The notes under the pieces: model-generated
What the model saw: the letters and a program-made list of their open reading frames with translations, nothing else
Told to the model about the DNA's origin: nothing
The model's database searches: none
Source: Streptococcus sanguinis
Lineage (GTDB): Bacteria; Bacillota; Bacilli; Lactobacillales; Streptococcaceae
Assembly: GCF_013343115.1 (NCBI RefSeq)
Contig: NZ_CP054570.1
Location: 372,001 to 436,000, forward strand
DNA: 64,000 nt
Direction of reading: 5' to 3'
Part shown: positions 34,436 to 45,896 of the stretch, piece after piece
Position numbering within the stretch: the stretch's first letter is position 1
Layout of the letters: every line of letters starts with the position of its first letter
Made by a program: the position numbers and the translations under genes

Positions 34436-35776
34436 ATGGAAGACCCTGGCAGTCAGAATATGTTATGGCAAGCCTTACTACTGTTTATATTGACTTTGTT
34501 AAATGCCTTTTTCTCAGCTGCTGAGATGGCAATGGTATCGCTCAATCGGGCGCGTGTGGAGCAAAAGGCTGAAGAGGGTGACCTCAAGTATATCCGGCTC
34601 TTAGCTGTCTTAGAAAGCCCCAATAACTTCTTATCAACTATTCAGGTTGGGATTACTGTTATCAATATCCTGTCTGGGGCCAGTTTTGCGGATAATTTGG
34701 GGAAACTGTTCTCTTCTTGGATGGGAAATTCCGAAACAGCACGTGCTATCGGAACTTTCTTGGCTTTGGTCTTATTAACCTATATTTCTATTGTTTTGGG
34801 CGAGCTTTATCCCAAGCGCATTGCCATGAACCTGAAAGACAATCTAGCTGTGCGGGCTGCTCCGGTTATTATTTTTCTTGGCAAGATTGTCAGTCCCTTC
34901 GTTTGGTTGCTGTCAGCGTCGACTAATCTACTGAGTCGGATAACCCCGATGAAGTTTGATGATGCAGACGAAAAGATGACTCGGGATGAGATTGAGTATA
35001 TGCTGACTAAGAGTGAGGAGACCTTGGATGCAGATGAGATTGAGATGCTGCAGGGGATTTTCTCTCTGGATGAGCTGATGGCGCGTGAATTGATGGTGCC
35101 ACGGACGGATGCCTTTATGGTGGACATTCAGGATGATACCAAAGAAATTATCGAAAGCATTCTCAAACAGAGCTTCTCGCGGATTCCTGTCTATGATGGG
35201 GATAAGGACAATGTCATTGGACTGATTCATACCAAGCGGCTGCTCAATGAAGGATTTGTCAATGGTTTTGACAATATCGTTCTGCGCAAGATCCTGCAGG
35301 AGCCGCTCTTTGTACCGGAAACCATGTTTGTTGATGATTTGCTTAAGGAGCTACGCAATACGCAAAATCAAATGGCGATTCTTTTGGATGAGTATGGTGG
35401 TATGGCTGGTCTGGTCACACTGGAAGACCTCTTGGAGGAGATTGTCGGTGAGATCGACGATGAGACTGACAAAGCTGAAATTGAAGTCCATGAAATCGGT
35501 GAGAATACCTACATTGTCTTAGGAACCATGACCCTTAATGATTTTAATGAATATTTTGAAGTCGAAATCGAAAGCGATGATGTGGATACAATAGCTGGTT
35601 ATTACTTGACTTGTGTGGGGACTATCCCAGATCCGAAGGAACGCATTAGCTACGAAGTCGAAAGTCAAAATAAGCTACTCATTTTGACCAATGACAAGGT
35701 TAAAAATGGCCGTGTTACGAAGGTTAAGGTTGAAATTTCAGAAATTGTTGAAGAAGCAGAAAAGGCTGAGAAATAA
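34436..35776 (+). CDS. CNNM/CorC family hemolysin-like protein
   Basis: This 446-residue protein has an N-terminal DUF21/CNNM membrane domain (four helices, about 1-175) with the pattern NAFFSAAEMAMVSLNRARVE. A CBS pair (about 200-330) and a CorC_HlyC C-terminal domain (about 350-435) follow. Relatives move Mg2+ out of the cell or bind Mg-ATP. TATAAT at about 34395 and GAGGAGAAAG support the ATG. The terminator overlaps its 3' end. Confidence 0.9.
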   Translation: MEDPGSQNMLWQALLLFILTLLNAFFSAAEMAMVSLNRARVEQKAEEGDLKYIRLLAVLESPNNFLSTIQVGITVINILSGASFADNLGKLFSSWMGNSETARAIGTFLALVLLTYISIVLGELYPKRIAMNLKDNLAVRAAPVIIFLGKIVSPFVWLLSASTNLLSRITPMKFDDADEKMTRDEIEYMLTKSEETLDADEIEMLQGIFSLDELMARELMVPRTDAFMVDIQDDTKEIIESILKQSFSRIPVYDGDKDNVIGLIHTKRLLNEGFVNGFDNIVLRKILQEPLFVPETMFVDDLLKELRNTQNQMAILLDEYGGMAGLVTLEDLLEEIVGEIDDETDKAEIEVHEIGENTYIVLGTMTLNDFNEYFEVEIESDDVDTIAGYYLTCVGTIPDPKERISYEVESQNKLLILTNDKVKNGRVTKVKVEISEIVEEAEKAEK

Positions 35777-35791
35777 ACTCAGCCTTTTAAG
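35759..35791 (+). terminator. Terminator overlapping the CNNM gene end
   Basis: AAAAGGCTGAG pairs with CTCAGCCTTTT, spanning the TAA stop. The left arm lies inside the last codons. Confidence 0.75.
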
Positions 35792-35807
35792 TTTCCTTCA
35801 AGTTTTT

Positions 35808-35840
35808 TATAAGTCTGTCTTAAGTTTCTGGGATTATACT
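35808..35840 (+). promoter_or_regulatory. Promoter with CiaR-like direct repeat
   Basis: TATAAG-N5-CTTAAG (35808-35824) lies exactly 10 bases before a TATACT -10 box (35835-35840). This geometry resembles CiaR-controlled promoters (NTTAAG-N5-WTTAAG), with two mismatches. A second imperfect pair, TTTAAG-N5-TTCAAG, lies just upstream at about 35786-35802. Confidence 0.35.
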
Positions 35841-35872
35841 AATACCATCAAAATAGAAATGAGGACAGTCCA

Positions 35873-35935
35873 ATGACATCTAAAGTTACCCTATATGATA
35901 AGCAAGTATTGACATTCTCACAGGCGCAAAAGTAA
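35873..35935 (+). CDS. Possible 20-residue small ORF
   Basis: ATG 35873 is preceded by GAGG with 8-base spacing and by a promoter 33 bases upstream. It encodes a charged 20-mer beginning MTSKVTLYDKQV. I recognise no family; it may be the truncated start of a lost gene or a real small protein. A 50-codon ORF with a good ribosome binding site lies on the opposite strand (35848-36000), so coding potential in this 366-bp gap is uncertain. Confidence 0.3.
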   Translation: MTSKVTLYDKQVLTFSQAQK

Positions 35936-36034
35936 GAAAGGAAGTAATAAGAATCAGTAACGTTTAAAAAGCAGCAGAAACCCTTAACTAATTTTTTCAT
36001 ATAAATCTCCTAAAACAAGTAAAAAGAAATTTTG

Positions 36035-36066
36035 AGGCTCTTTGTCGCTCCAAAACAAAGCAGCCT
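36035..36066. repeat. Palindromic GGCTC-type repeat copy 3
   Basis: AGGCTCTTTGT (36036-36045 region) pairs with ACAAAGCAGCCT around a 9-nt loop. The GGCTCTTTGT start matches that of the repeat at 16464. Confidence 0.45.
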
Positions 36067-36067
36067 T

Positions 36068-36127
36068 AGACCACTCATAAAAGAAACCACCTCTGCCAGC
36101 TGGAAGGCAAGGGTGGTTTTGTGGTCT
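36068..36127 (-). terminator. Terminator of treR
   Basis: AAACCACC pairs with GGTGGTTT, TGCC pairs with GGCA inside it, and AGACCAC/GTGGTCT forms an outer stem. Read on the minus strand, TCTTTTATG follows the main stem. Confidence 0.65.
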
Positions 36128-36142
36128 GGATGGAACTCAAGG

Positions 36143-36856
36143 TTATTCTTTCTGACGCTTAGCGAAATCCACAAAGCGAAATTTGTCTAGCTTGTGACGG
36201 CTCTCGGTATATTGAAACTGGCGGCCGTCTGCCAGATAGACCTGGGATTTGACAGAGACGACCTGCTGATCCTTGCCTAAGTCCATGAGAATCTTGTCTC
36301 GGTCATTGGCGTGGTCAATGGTAAATTCTTTCTTGGCATAATCGATATTGAGCTTTAAGTCATTTTCCAAATAGGCATAAATGGACTGCTCAGCGATTTC
36401 CCTTGTCAAGTCAGGGACGATGCCCTTGTCTAAATAGTCAATATCTAATACAGAGGCGACTTGGTCCACAACGCGCTGACGGACGATTCGCCAAACCAGT
36501 CGGTAAGGAGGGAAGCCAGTGATGTCGGACAATTTCTGGTCCACGGTAATCTTTTCCAAGCTGACAACATTGGTTTTGGACTGCATATTATTCTGTTTGA
36601 CTACTTCTTGATAGCTGGTCAGCTTAGACACAGGAAAGTCAAACTGTTCCTGCTTGATGACTTTGGAACCTTGTCCACGGACTTTTTCAATCAATCCTTC
36701 TTCCTGCAGCAGGGCCAGAGCCTTGCGGACTGTATCGCGGCTGACCTGGTAGTCTTCTGTCAGCTGATGTTCGCTGGGCAAGAAGTCTCCGACTGCATAA
36801 CGTTCCTCTAAAATGTCTTTCTCAATCTGTTTGAACAATTGTTTGTATTTCTTCAT
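36143..36856 (-). CDS. treR: Trehalose operon repressor TreR (GntR/HutC family)
   Basis: This 237-residue repressor has an N-terminal GntR winged helix (about 1-70: LPSEHQLTEDYQVSRDTVRKAL) and a UTRA effector domain. It represses the divergent treP-treC genes and is released by trehalose 6-phosphate. I start at ATG 36856; GGAG lies 6 bases before it on this strand. Two in-frame upstream ATGs are less likely. The identity rests on the divergent trehalose genes and family length (236-238). Confidence 0.92.
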   Translation of the reverse strand: MKKYKQLFKQIEKDILEERYAVGDFLPSEHQLTEDYQVSRDTVRKALALLQEEGLIEKVRGQGSKVIKQEQFDFPVSKLTSYQEVVKQNNMQSKTNVVSLEKITVDQKLSDITGFPPYRLVWRIVRQRVVDQVASVLDIDYLDKGIVPDLTREIAEQSIYAYLENDLKLNIDYAKKEFTIDHANDRDKILMDLGKDQQVVSVKSQVYLADGRQFQYTESRHKLDKFRFVDFAKRQKE

Positions 36857-36880
36857 CATAAACTCCACTTGTTTTCTTTT

Positions 36881-39041
<2,161 letters not shown>

Positions 39042-39113
39042 AGAAAAATGAAATGACTTATAGAAAGGGACGGTGCTTTAAAATCTGTCCCTTTTCTCAA
39101 AAAAGGAGAAAAT

Positions 39114-40745
39114 ATGACACTTGATAAAACAAAGGTTGTCTACCAAATTTATCCAAAATCTTTTAAAGACACAACTGGCAACGGTTTGGGAGATTTTCGC
39201 GGGATTATTGAAAAACTTCCTTACCTGAAAGAGCTGGGAGTGGATATGATCTGGCTCAATCCTTTCTATCCGAGTCCGCAACGGGACAATGGTTATGATA
39301 TTTCTGACTATACTGCGGTTGATCCTATCTTTGGAGATATGGCGGATTTTGAAGAGATGGTCAAGGTCGGCCAGCAGCATGGTATTGACTTTATGCTGGA
39401 TATGGTTCTCAATCATTGCTCGATTGAGCATGATTGGTTCCAAAAGGCACTGGCTGGGGATTCCTATTATCAGGACTTCTTTATCCTGCGAGATGAGCCA
39501 ACGGACTGGCTGTCCAAGTTTGGCGGCAGTGCCTGGGCGCCATTTGGCGATACGGGCAAATATTATCTGCATCTCTATGATGTGACTCAAGCTGATCTTA
39601 ACTGGCGCAATCCCAATGTTCGTGAAGAGCTCTTTAAAGTGGTGAATTTTTGGCGGGACAAAGGAGTCAAGGGCTTCCGCTTTGATGTCATAAATGTCAT
39701 TGGAAAAGATGAGGTGCTGACGGACTGTCCAGAGCAGGAGGGCAAGCCAGCCTATACTGATAAGCCAATTGTGCATGACTATCTGCGTATGATGAACGAA
39801 GCGACCTTCGGGCAGGATGCTTCCGTTATGACGGTTGGCGAAATGAGTGCTACGACGATTGAAAACTGTATCCTTTACACCGCACCAGACCGGCAGGAGC
39901 TATCTATGGCTTTTAATTTCCATCATCTCAAGGTGGACTATGAAGCTGGACAGAAGTGGACCCTTAAGCCTTTTGACTTTGAAGAATTAAAACGCCTTTT
40001 CCATACTTGGGGCAAGGAAATGAGCGAACACGACGGTTGGTCGGCCCTCTTTTGGAACAACCATGATCAGCCGCGAGCTCTCAACCGCTTTGTCGATGTA
40101 GAGAATTTCCGCAATGAAGGGGCAACCATGTTGGCAGCCAGTATTCATCTGTCGCGCGGGACGCCTTATATCTACATGGGGGAGGAAATTGGAATGGTGG
40201 ACCCTGACTACGACTCCATGGAAGATTATGTAGATGTCGAGTCTCTCAATGCTTACCAGAGTCTGCTTGCTGAAGGGCAATCGCCAGAGGCAGCCTTCAG
40301 GATTATCAAGGCTAAATCTCGTGATAATTCTCGGACGCCTATGCAGTGGGATGATTCAGTCAATGCAGGTTTTACAACAGGAACTCCATGGCTGAAGGCG
40401 GGCAAATCCTATCCTCTCATCAATGTGGAAAATGAAATCAAGGGCCCGATTTTTACCTTTTATCAGAAATTGATTGGCTTGCGTAAGGAATTGCCTATCA
40501 TCGCAGAGGGCAGCTATCAGCCAGCCTATGAGGACAGTCCTCAGGTTTATGCCTTTGAGCGGGAGTGGCAAGGACAAAAACTTTTAGTCCTTAACAACTT
40601 TTATGCTGATCCGATTACGGTGGACATCCTGCCAGATTATCAAAATGGTCAGGTTCTCCTATCCAATTACGGCAAGGCTCAGATTGACCATGTGCTGACC
40701 CTGCAGCCATACGAAACCTTGACTATCTTAGTGGTGGAAAACTAA
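39114..40745 (+). CDS. treC: Alpha,alpha-phosphotrehalase (trehalose-6-phosphate hydrolase)
   Basis: TreC splits trehalose 6-phosphate into glucose and glucose 6-phosphate. The 543-residue GH13 enzyme has the nucleophile Asp about 191 (FRFDVINVIG), the acid/base Glu about 243 (VGEMSATT) and NNHDQPRALNRF. It begins VYQIYPKSFKDTTGNGLGD, the family start. AAAGGAGAAAAT precedes the ATG. It is cotranscribed with treP. Confidence 0.95.
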   Translation: MTLDKTKVVYQIYPKSFKDTTGNGLGDFRGIIEKLPYLKELGVDMIWLNPFYPSPQRDNGYDISDYTAVDPIFGDMADFEEMVKVGQQHGIDFMLDMVLNHCSIEHDWFQKALAGDSYYQDFFILRDEPTDWLSKFGGSAWAPFGDTGKYYLHLYDVTQADLNWRNPNVREELFKVVNFWRDKGVKGFRFDVINVIGKDEVLTDCPEQEGKPAYTDKPIVHDYLRMMNEATFGQDASVMTVGEMSATTIENCILYTAPDRQELSMAFNFHHLKVDYEAGQKWTLKPFDFEELKRLFHTWGKEMSEHDGWSALFWNNHDQPRALNRFVDVENFRNEGATMLAASIHLSRGTPYIYMGEEIGMVDPDYDSMEDYVDVESLNAYQSLLAEGQSPEAAFRIIKAKSRDNSRTPMQWDDSVNAGFTTGTPWLKAGKSYPLINVENEIKGPIFTFYQKLIGLRKELPIIAEGSYQPAYEDSPQVYAFEREWQGQKLLVLNNFYADPITVDILPDYQNGQVLLSNYGKAQIDHVLTLQPYETLTILVVEN

Positions 40746-40752
40746 AGTCTCG

Positions 40753-40788
40753 AAAGAATCTGGAAAAAAATTCCAGATTCTTTTTTGT
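40753..40788 (+). terminator. Terminator of treP-treC
   Basis: A 13-bp stem, AAAGAATCTGGAA with TTCCAGATTCTTT, is followed by more Ts. Confidence 0.9.
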
Positions 40789-40858
40789 GTTGGGCCAGCA
40801 GCCTAGACAAGTATTTTTCTGAAGTGAGAGAAACTAATACAGAATTTTAAGAAAGCCT

Positions 40859-40887
40859 TTGCAAAAATTGATTCTTTTCTTTATAAT
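40859..40887 (+). promoter_or_regulatory. Promoter of the wall-anchored nuclease gene
   Basis: TTGCAA (40859-40864) and TATAAT (40882-40887) are separated by 17 bp. The leader is about 40 bases long. Confidence 0.65.
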
Positions 40888-40934
40888 AAAAATTAAATAG
40901 GATAATATACATTTATACAGAAAAGGAGAAGTTC

Positions 40935-43184
40935 ATGAAAAAACAAGTTTCTTACAAGCAGCTCTTTCCCACAGTGGTCTTGCTAGCTGCTTTTCTGTCC
41001 CTGCTTTTTTCTGTCCAACCGGTCGGAGCAGAAGAAGCGGTAAGTTCGTCGACTTCTGAGGCGGCTGCTCTTACAGAGAATCCGGCTGTAAGTGATGCGT
41101 CGGTTGCCAGTCAAGTAGAGAGCCCATCAGCAGAATCAGGAGAGTCAAAGGCAGCTTCTACAGAGACAGTGGAAAAGGAAGGCCAAGCTCCTGCTACAGC
41201 ACAAGCTGCAGCTAGCGGACCAGAAGCTGTGCCCAATGTGGGAACCATTCAGGGAGAATCACAAGCCTCTCCCTATGAGGACAAAGAGGTTCAAGTTTCC
41301 AATGTAGTTGTGACGAAAACAGACCGCTATGGCTTTTATGTTCAAGACCTGACTCCTGATGGAAATAGCAGGACTTCTGATGCTCTTTATGTTGTTTCTA
41401 AAGAAAAAGTCGATGTCGGTGACAAACTTAGTCTTGAAGGACGAGTCAAAGAAGGCTATATGGAAGAGCTCAGCATTCGCCAAGGGCAAACCTTCAACAA
41501 GCCCATTGATAGTTTGACTGTCACCATGCTTGTCGCTTCTAAAGTGACCAAGGAAGGGAAAGCAGATTTACCTGCTCCAGTTGACATCGTGGCTAATATG
41601 CCTCAGGACACGGTCGATAACGATATTAATAACTATCAGCCTCAAAGTGAAGCGTTGGACTACTGGGAAAGTTTGGAAGGAATGTTGACGACGGTGAAGA
41701 GGCCCCGCGTTTTAGGCCCGCAGTACCGTGGAGACATTTATCTCTTACCTGAAGGTTACCAAGCTTTACCGCTAAACAATATCGGTGGCCTCAATCTTCG
41801 TCCAAACGCTCAAAATACCGCAACCATTCCAGTCTATGTTGGCAATAAATTCATTGCCAAGGCCAAGGATTATTTCAATGGTGATGTGGTCGGAGTTGTA
41901 ACTTATCGTGGGAAGATTTACAAGTTGGAGCCGACGCAGCTGCCTGATTTGGTGGACGGTGGCTTGCAGAGACAGGTCTCTCCTATCTATCCAAGCGAGG
42001 ACAAGCTGACAATTGCTTCCTACAATATCGAGAATTTTTCTGCTAATGCTAAAAAAGGTGAAACGCCTGAGGAAAAAGTGACTAGAATCGCTAATTCCTT
42101 TATCAATGAAATCCACAGTCCAGATATCATCACGCTCATTGAAGTTCAAGATGAGAACGGAAGTGTTAATGACGGAACGACCAGCGGTGTCAAAAGCGGT
42201 GAGAAACTAGCGAGCCGCATCAAAGAACTGGGCGGAAAAACTTACAAGTACACCGAAGTTGCCCCCCTTGACGGTCAAGATGGCGGCAAGCCTGGCTCTA
42301 ATATCCGTGTGGCCTTTCTCTACGATCCAAATCGGGTGAAGTTAGTCGAAAAAGAAGCTGGTACGAGTGACGAAGCAGCTAGCTTCTCTGGTGGCCATCT
42401 GGTTAAGAATCCTGCTCGGATTGCTCCAACAAATCCAGCTTTTACTAAGGTTCGTAAATCCTTGGCAGCTGAGTTTGAATTCAAGGGACAGCACATCGTC
42501 GTTATCGCAAATCATTTGAAGTCCAAGATTGGGGATGATGCCGTTTATGGTTCCGCTCAGCCAGCAGTTCAGCATACGCAGGCAGCCCGGATAGAACAGG
42601 CTAAAATTTTAAATAGCTTTGTTCAGGAAGGACTGAGACAAAATCCTAACCTTAAGTTTGTTCTGACTGGTGATTTTAATGATTTTGAATTTTCCGAAAC
42701 AGCTAAAGCACTGGCGGGTAATGAACTGATTAATCTCATGCAGGAGCATGATGTTGCTGACCGTTATTCCTATTTCTACCGCGGCAGCAATCAAAGCTTG
42801 GACAATATTTTCATTTCGAAGAACCTGGCTGGCAAGACAGTCTTTGCGCCTGTCCATATCAATGCCTCTTTCATGGAGGAACATGGCAGAGCTTCAGACC
42901 ATGATCCAGTAGTGGTGCAGCTGGACTTTTCTAAGGATGTTGCAGCTTCGTCTTCTGACAGCTCCCAACCGTCTCAATCAACTGGACAATCTTCTGTAGC
43001 AGTAGAACAAGGAGCTCCGTCTCAGACCAATCCTCCATCGTCCAATCAAACCGGACAAGGTCAGGCTGCTGGCAGCAAGAAGAAGGGACTACCACAGACC
43101 GGCCAAAATAACAGTGGCTGGGCAGTCTTGGGATTAACTTTGCTAATGTTTGCTTTTACTCTCAAAAAGAGAAGCAGAAATTAA
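40935..43184 (+). CDS. LPXTG-anchored endonuclease/exonuclease/phosphatase (SWAN-type nuclease)
   Basis: This 749-residue surface protein has a signal peptide (about 1-32), a Ser/Ala/Glu-rich spacer, an OB-fold nuclease-like domain (about 95-190) and an EEP nuclease domain (about 355-665). EEP motifs are LTIASYNIENF, LIEVQDENG, VIANHLKSK, LTGDFNDFE and GRASDHDPVVV (catalytic His). A Ser/Gln/Pro linker leads to LPQTG (about 719), a hydrophobic span and KKRSRN for sortase A anchoring. S. sanguinis SWAN, a nuclease that degrades neutrophil traps, has this layout. AAAGGAGAAG precedes the ATG. Confidence 0.9.
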   Translation: MKKQVSYKQLFPTVVLLAAFLSLLFSVQPVGAEEAVSSSTSEAAALTENPAVSDASVASQVESPSAESGESKAASTETVEKEGQAPATAQAAASGPEAVPNVGTIQGESQASPYEDKEVQVSNVVVTKTDRYGFYVQDLTPDGNSRTSDALYVVSKEKVDVGDKLSLEGRVKEGYMEELSIRQGQTFNKPIDSLTVTMLVASKVTKEGKADLPAPVDIVANMPQDTVDNDINNYQPQSEALDYWESLEGMLTTVKRPRVLGPQYRGDIYLLPEGYQALPLNNIGGLNLRPNAQNTATIPVYVGNKFIAKAKDYFNGDVVGVVTYRGKIYKLEPTQLPDLVDGGLQRQVSPIYPSEDKLTIASYNIENFSANAKKGETPEEKVTRIANSFINEIHSPDIITLIEVQDENGSVNDGTTSGVKSGEKLASRIKELGGKTYKYTEVAPLDGQDGGKPGSNIRVAFLYDPNRVKLVEKEAGTSDEAASFSGGHLVKNPARIAPTNPAFTKVRKSLAAEFEFKGQHIVVIANHLKSKIGDDAVYGSAQPAVQHTQAARIEQAKILNSFVQEGLRQNPNLKFVLTGDFNDFEFSETAKALAGNELINLMQEHDVADRYSYFYRGSNQSLDNIFISKNLAGKTVFAPVHINASFMEEHGRASDHDPVVVQLDFSKDVAASSSDSSQPSQSTGQSSVAVEQGAPSQTNPPSSNQTGQGQAAGSKKKGLPQTGQNNSGWAVLGLTLLMFAFTLKKRSRN

Positions 43185-43205
43185 CTAAAATCAATTTAAA
43201 AAGTG

Positions 43206-43247
43206 AAATCAGGGTGGAATAAAGATTCTGCCCTGATTTTTTTTGCT
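43206..43247 (+). terminator. Terminator of the nuclease gene
   Basis: AAATCAGGG (43206-43214) pairs with CCCTGATTT (43231-43239), followed by TTTTT. Confidence 0.85.
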
Positions 43248-43356
43248 TACTGCTTTCGTCCTAAAGTTTTATCTGTTGTAAAACACTGAAAATGAAACTG
43301 AAAAACAGTTTGTTTTCTAAAAAATAGGCAAATTAAGTCTATTTTTGCTTTAATCA

Positions 43357-43389
43357 TGTTATAATGTAGTTAGTTATAAAACGTTTTCA
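43357..43389 (+). promoter_or_regulatory. pflA promoter with cre-like site
   Basis: TGT-TATAAT (hexamer 43360-43365) is an extended -10 box. ATAAAACGTTTTCA (43376-43389) lies just downstream and matches the CcpA consensus at 12 of 14 positions. Its location past the start site would allow a roadblock type of repression. Confidence 0.5.
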
Positions 43390-43407
43390 GAGTTAAGAGG
43401 TTGCGCG

Positions 43408-44217
43408 ATGGTTGAAGAGAAAATTGAAGAAGCAGTTGATTATGGAAAGGTAACGGGCATGGTCCACTCCACCGAAAGTTTTGGAGCAGTTGATGGACCG
43501 GGTATCCGTTTTATTGTTTTTTTGCAGGGCTGTCACATGCGCTGCCAGTATTGCCATAATCCAGACACATGGGAGATGGAGACCAACAAATCTCAGCTGC
43601 GGACCGTGGACGATGTCTTGCAAGAGGCTCTCCGTTATAAGGGCTTCTGGGGCAATAAAGGCGGCATCACCGTCAGCGGAGGAGAAGCCTTGCTGCAGAT
43701 TGATTTTCTGATCGCCTTCTTTACCAAGGCTAAGGAGCTGGGCATTCACTGTACATTGGATACCTGTGCCCTACCTTTTAGAAATACGCCTCGCTACCTG
43801 AAAAAATTTGACAAGCTTATGGCAGTCACCGACCTTGTCCTGCTAGATATCAAGGAAATTAATGAAGAACAACACAAAATTGTGACCAGCCAGACCAACA
43901 AGAATATCTTGGCCTGTGCCAAGTACCTGTCTGACATTGGAAAGCCAGTCTGGATACGCCATGTCTTGGTGCCGGGATTGACCGACCGCGATGATGACTT
44001 GATTGAGCTAGGTAAATTTGTTAAGACACTGAAGAATGTTGATAAGTTTGAAATTCTACCTTACCATACCATGGGAGAATTCAAATGGCGGGAGTTGGGC
44101 ATTCCTTACAAGCTGGAAGGTGTTAAGCCTCCAACAGCTGATCGGGTCAAGAATGCCAAGGAACTCATGCAGACTGAATCCTATACAGAGTATATGAATC
44201 GGGTGCATAATAGCTAA
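43408..44217 (+). CDS. pflA: Pyruvate formate-lyase-activating enzyme
   Basis: This radical SAM enzyme installs the glycyl radical on pyruvate formate-lyase, enabling anaerobic mixed-acid fermentation. The 269-residue protein has the CxxxCxxC cluster motif at C42, C46 and C49 (GCHMRCQYCHNP), and the GPGIRFIVFLQ and VSGGEALLQ segments. AAGAGGTTGCGCG precedes the ATG. The pfl gene itself is not in the window, as is usual in streptococci. Confidence 0.94.
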   Translation: MVEEKIEEAVDYGKVTGMVHSTESFGAVDGPGIRFIVFLQGCHMRCQYCHNPDTWEMETNKSQLRTVDDVLQEALRYKGFWGNKGGITVSGGEALLQIDFLIAFFTKAKELGIHCTLDTCALPFRNTPRYLKKFDKLMAVTDLVLLDIKEINEEQHKIVTSQTNKNILACAKYLSDIGKPVWIRHVLVPGLTDRDDDLIELGKFVKTLKNVDKFEILPYHTMGEFKWRELGIPYKLEGVKPPTADRVKNAKELMQTESYTEYMNRVHNS

Positions 44218-44236
44218 TCTACTTTGAGTACGAATA

Positions 44237-44268
44237 AATGGGCTGGTGGGTTGACCAGTCCATTTTTC
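44237..44268 (+). terminator. Terminator of pflA
   Basis: AATGGGCTGGT pairs with ACCAGTCCATT (one G-U) around a 6-nt loop, followed by Ts. Confidence 0.82.
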
Positions 44269-44355
44269 TTAAGAAAATGTTCTTCTGCTTTTGTGAAATG
44301 CCTGTAATTGTGGTAAAATAAATGCAATAAGTTTATATAAAAGAAGAGGTTTATC

Positions 44356-45291
44356 ATGTCTAAAATTTTAGTTTTCGGTCACCAAAATCCTGACTCAGAT
44401 GCCATTGGTTCATCTTACGCTTTTGCTTACTTGGCTCGTGAAGCTTATGGCTTGGATACAGAAGTTGTTGCTCTGGGTGAGCCTAATGAAGAAACAGCCT
44501 TTGTTTTAGATTACTTTGGTGTAGCTGCGCCGCGCGTGATTACATCTGCAAAGGCAGAGGGTGCTGAGCAGGTTATTCTGACAGACCATAATGAATTCCA
44601 ACAGTCTGTGGCTGATATCGCTGAAGTTGAAGTTTATGGCGTGGTGGACCACCACCGTGTTGCTAACTTTGAAACAGCTAGTCCCCTTCACATGCGCTTG
44701 GAGCCAGTGGGATCTGCTTCCTCTATTGTTTACCGCATGTTCAAGGAGCACGGCGTAGAAGTTCCAAAAGAAATTGCAGGATTGATGCTGTCTGGTTTGA
44801 TCTCTGATACTCTCTTGCTCAAATCACCAACAACTCATCCGACTGACAAGGTCATTGCACCAGAATTGGCTGAGCTGGCTGGTGTCAACTTGGAAGAGTA
44901 TGGTTTGGCAATGCTTAAGGCAGGTACAAACTTGGCTAGCAAGTCTGCAGAAGAATTGATCGACATCGATGCTAAAACGTTTGAGCTCAACGGAAACAAT
45001 GTCCGTGTGGCACAGGTCAACACAGTTGATATTGCTGAAGTTTTGGAGCGTCAAGCAGAAATCGAAGCGGCTATTGAAAAAGCAATCGCTGATAACGGCT
45101 ACTCTGACTTTGTCTTGATGATTACAGATATTATTAACTCAAACTCAGAAATTTTGGCTATCGGAAGCAATATGGACAAGGTCGAAGCCGCCTTCAACTT
45201 TGTTCTTGAAAACAACCATGCTTTCCTTGCAGGCGCTGTTTCTCGTAAGAAGCAAGTGGTGCCTCAACTGACAGAAAGTTTTAATGCTTAA
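44356..45291 (+). CDS. ppaC: Manganese-dependent inorganic pyrophosphatase
   Basis: PpaC hydrolyses pyrophosphate and so pulls biosynthetic reactions forward. The 311-residue family II enzyme shows the DHH-type motifs [20 protein letters not shown] and VVDHHRV, and the C-terminal DHHA2 domain with [24 protein letters not shown] precedes the ATG. A single-gene transcript with its own terminator is likely. Confidence 0.96.
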   Translation: MSKILVFGHQNPDSDAIGSSYAFAYLAREAYGLDTEVVALGEPNEETAFVLDYFGVAAPRVITSAKAEGAEQVILTDHNEFQQSVADIAEVEVYGVVDHHRVANFETASPLHMRLEPVGSASSIVYRMFKEHGVEVPKEIAGLMLSGLISDTLLLKSPTTHPTDKVIAPELAELAGVNLEEYGLAMLKAGTNLASKSAEELIDIDAKTFELNGNNVRVAQVNTVDIAEVLERQAEIEAAIEKAIADNGYSDFVLMITDIINSNSEILAIGSNMDKVEAAFNFVLENNHAFLAGAVSRKKQVVPQLTESFNA

Positions 45292-45344
45292 AGAGCTTAT
45301 TTGGTTAAATAAGTTACTAGATGAGGGACCATTCCCCTCATACT

Positions 45345-45370
45345 AAAAAGGAGTTTCGGCTCCTTTTTTG
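45345..45370 (+). terminator. Terminator of ppaC
   Basis: AAAAAGGAG pairs with CTCCTTTTT around TTTCGG. A smaller ATGAGGG/CCCTCAT hairpin precedes it (45321-45341). Confidence 0.85.
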
Positions 45371-45383
45371 ATAGGCGAGAGAA

Positions 45384-45896
45384 ATGAAGATTCAAGATTT
45401 ACAAGACGGAGATTTGATTTTTACAGTCGGATCTTCAGAAATTGCTGCTGCAATCCGAGCAGCAACTGGCTCATACAGCCATGTGGCCATCTTTTTTAAT
45501 GGTGAGATTTATCATGCAACCCATGAGAAGGGGGTTGTCAATCAAGATTTGTCTGATTTTTTGCAGGATGAGGATGTTTATGACGTATATCGCTATCCAG
45601 CTATTGAAGCAGAAGCAGTCTTTAAAAGAGCCAAATCACATCTAGGAAAGCCATACAATTTCAGCTTTTATCCGCAGTCCGATGGTTTTTACTGTTCGGA
45701 GTATATTGCGGAAATTTTGCCGATTTTTGATACGATTCCCATGCAGTTTGGCGATGAGGAAAATCTGATTTCTGATTTTTGGCAGGAATATTATCGGGAC
45801 TTGGGCTTAGCGGTTCCCATAGGTCAGCCTGGGACGAATCCTAGCCAGTTGGCTCAGTCAAGAAAACTCATCTACAAAGGAGAACTTCATGATTAA
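45384..45896 (+). CDS. YiiX/YebB-like NlpC/P60 family cysteine hydrolase
   Basis: This 170-residue protein has the permuted papain-like layout. GDLIFTVG starts the core, the catalytic His lies in SYSHVAIFF, and the Cys lies in FYCSEYIAE. Such enzymes cleave peptide or amide bonds in wall or lipid substrates; this one has no signal peptide and would be cytoplasmic. The next gene overlaps its end by 8 bases. The substrate is unknown. Confidence 0.82.
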   Translation: MKIQDLQDGDLIFTVGSSEIAAAIRAATGSYSHVAIFFNGEIYHATHEKGVVNQDLSDFLQDEDVYDVYRYPAIEAEAVFKRAKSHLGKPYNFSFYPQSDGFYCSEYIAEILPIFDTIPMQFGDEENLISDFWQEYYRDLGLAVPIGQPGTNPSQLAQSRKLIYKGELHD

